Shown here: positions 7,692 to 7,749 of the stretch, one piece after another
Layout: every line of letters begins with the position of its first letter
How positions within the stretch are numbered: position 1 is the first letter of the stretch
Source: Synechococcales cyanobacterium PMM_0073
Lineage (GTDB): Bacteria > Cyanobacteriota > Cyanobacteriia > Elainellales > Elainellaceae
DNA: 7,749 bases
Assembly: GCA_949127695.1 (NCBI GenBank)
Contig: CASBQH010000155.1
Location: forward strand, 1 to 7,749
Reading direction: 5' to 3'
Translations under genes and position numbers: made by a program
Notes under the pieces: generated by a model
Told to the model about the DNA's origin: nothing
What the model saw: only the letters and a program-made list of their open reading frames with translations
The model's database searches: none

Positions 7692-7702
7692 CTGACTATA
7701 CG
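7675..7702 (+). promoter_or_regulatory. Possible sigma70-type promoter of the downstream gene
   Basis: TTGCCA (7675-7680, 5 of 6 to TTGACA) and TATACG (7697-7702, 4 of 6 to TATAAT) are 16 bp apart, 15 bp before the ATG at 7718. Such a promoter would leave a very short leader. The -35 overlaps the end of the 13-bp repeat array, so any factor bound to the repeats could control it. The match is moderate and could be chance. Confidence 0.35.
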
Positions 7703-7717
7703 CATTAGAGAACTATC

Positions 7718-7749
7718 ATGAATACTTCAGAAGATACTGCCGTTGCCTA
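7718..7749 (+). CDS. Start of an unidentified downstream gene (partial)
   Basis: An ATG at 7718 opens a frame reading MNTSEDTAVA that runs off the right edge. A weak purine stretch (AGAGAA, 7707-7712) precedes it at a suitable distance. Ten residues do not identify the product. By FaRLiP cluster content, candidates are another PSI gene (psaL2, psaI2, psaF2, psaJ2) or a PSII or allophycocyanin paralogue. It has its own upstream region beyond the terminator, so it probably starts a new transcript. Confidence 0.5.
   Translation, partial: MNTSEDTAVA

Overview
This window is part of a cyanobacterial far-red light photoacclimation (FaRLiP) gene cluster. The evidence is a D1-like protein with the hallmarks of chlorophyll f synthase (ChlF, the super-rogue PsbA4), followed on the same strand by complete psaA and psaB genes. 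A histidine kinase and a single-domain CheY protein lie upstream, as expected for rfpA and rfpC. PsaA and PsaB are Photosystem I core subunits, so the host is oxygenic. A chlF-psaA-psaB string beside a kinase/CheY pair is, from general knowledge, restricted to FaRLiP-capable cyanobacteria. Coding GC looks moderately high (judged by eye), which fits Leptolyngbya/Phormidesmis/Halomicronema-like or Synechococcus-like lineages, but genus cannot be fixed here. All genes are on the + strand.

Layout. 1-1194: 3' part of a PAS-HisKA-HATPase histidine kinase, open at the left edge (probable rfpA). 1191-1559: CheY-like receiver (probable rfpC), overlapping the kinase stop by ATGA. 1560-1703: AT-richer intergenic region, the likely site of the chlF promoter. 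1704-2879: chlF. 2933-5290: psaA2. 5340-7565: psaB2. 7601-7636: strong intrinsic-type terminator. 7640-7691: a 13-bp tandem repeat. 7675-7702: possible promoter. 7718-7749: first ten codons of an unidentified next gene, cut by the right edge.

How the parts work together (known biology plus inference). RfpA is a phytochrome-type sensor. With RfpC and the DNA-binding regulator RfpB (not in this window), it switches on the cluster in far-red light. ChlF makes chlorophyll f photo-oxidatively from chlorophyll a or a chlorophyllide-level precursor. PsaA2/PsaB2 replace the housekeeping Photosystem I core and bind some Chl f. The gaps of 53 and 49 nt between chlF, psaA2 and psaB2, with a terminator only after psaB2, suggest one transcript that makes the far-red pigment synthase together with the reaction-centre core that uses it.

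The system itself is described in the literature. The points here that most merit a second look are the arginine-rich N-terminal extension and altered quinone-side residues of ChlF, a long lumenal g-h loop in PsaA2, a tryptophan replaced near P700, the psaB2 start without a visible Shine-Dalgarno, and the 13-bp repeats before the next gene.
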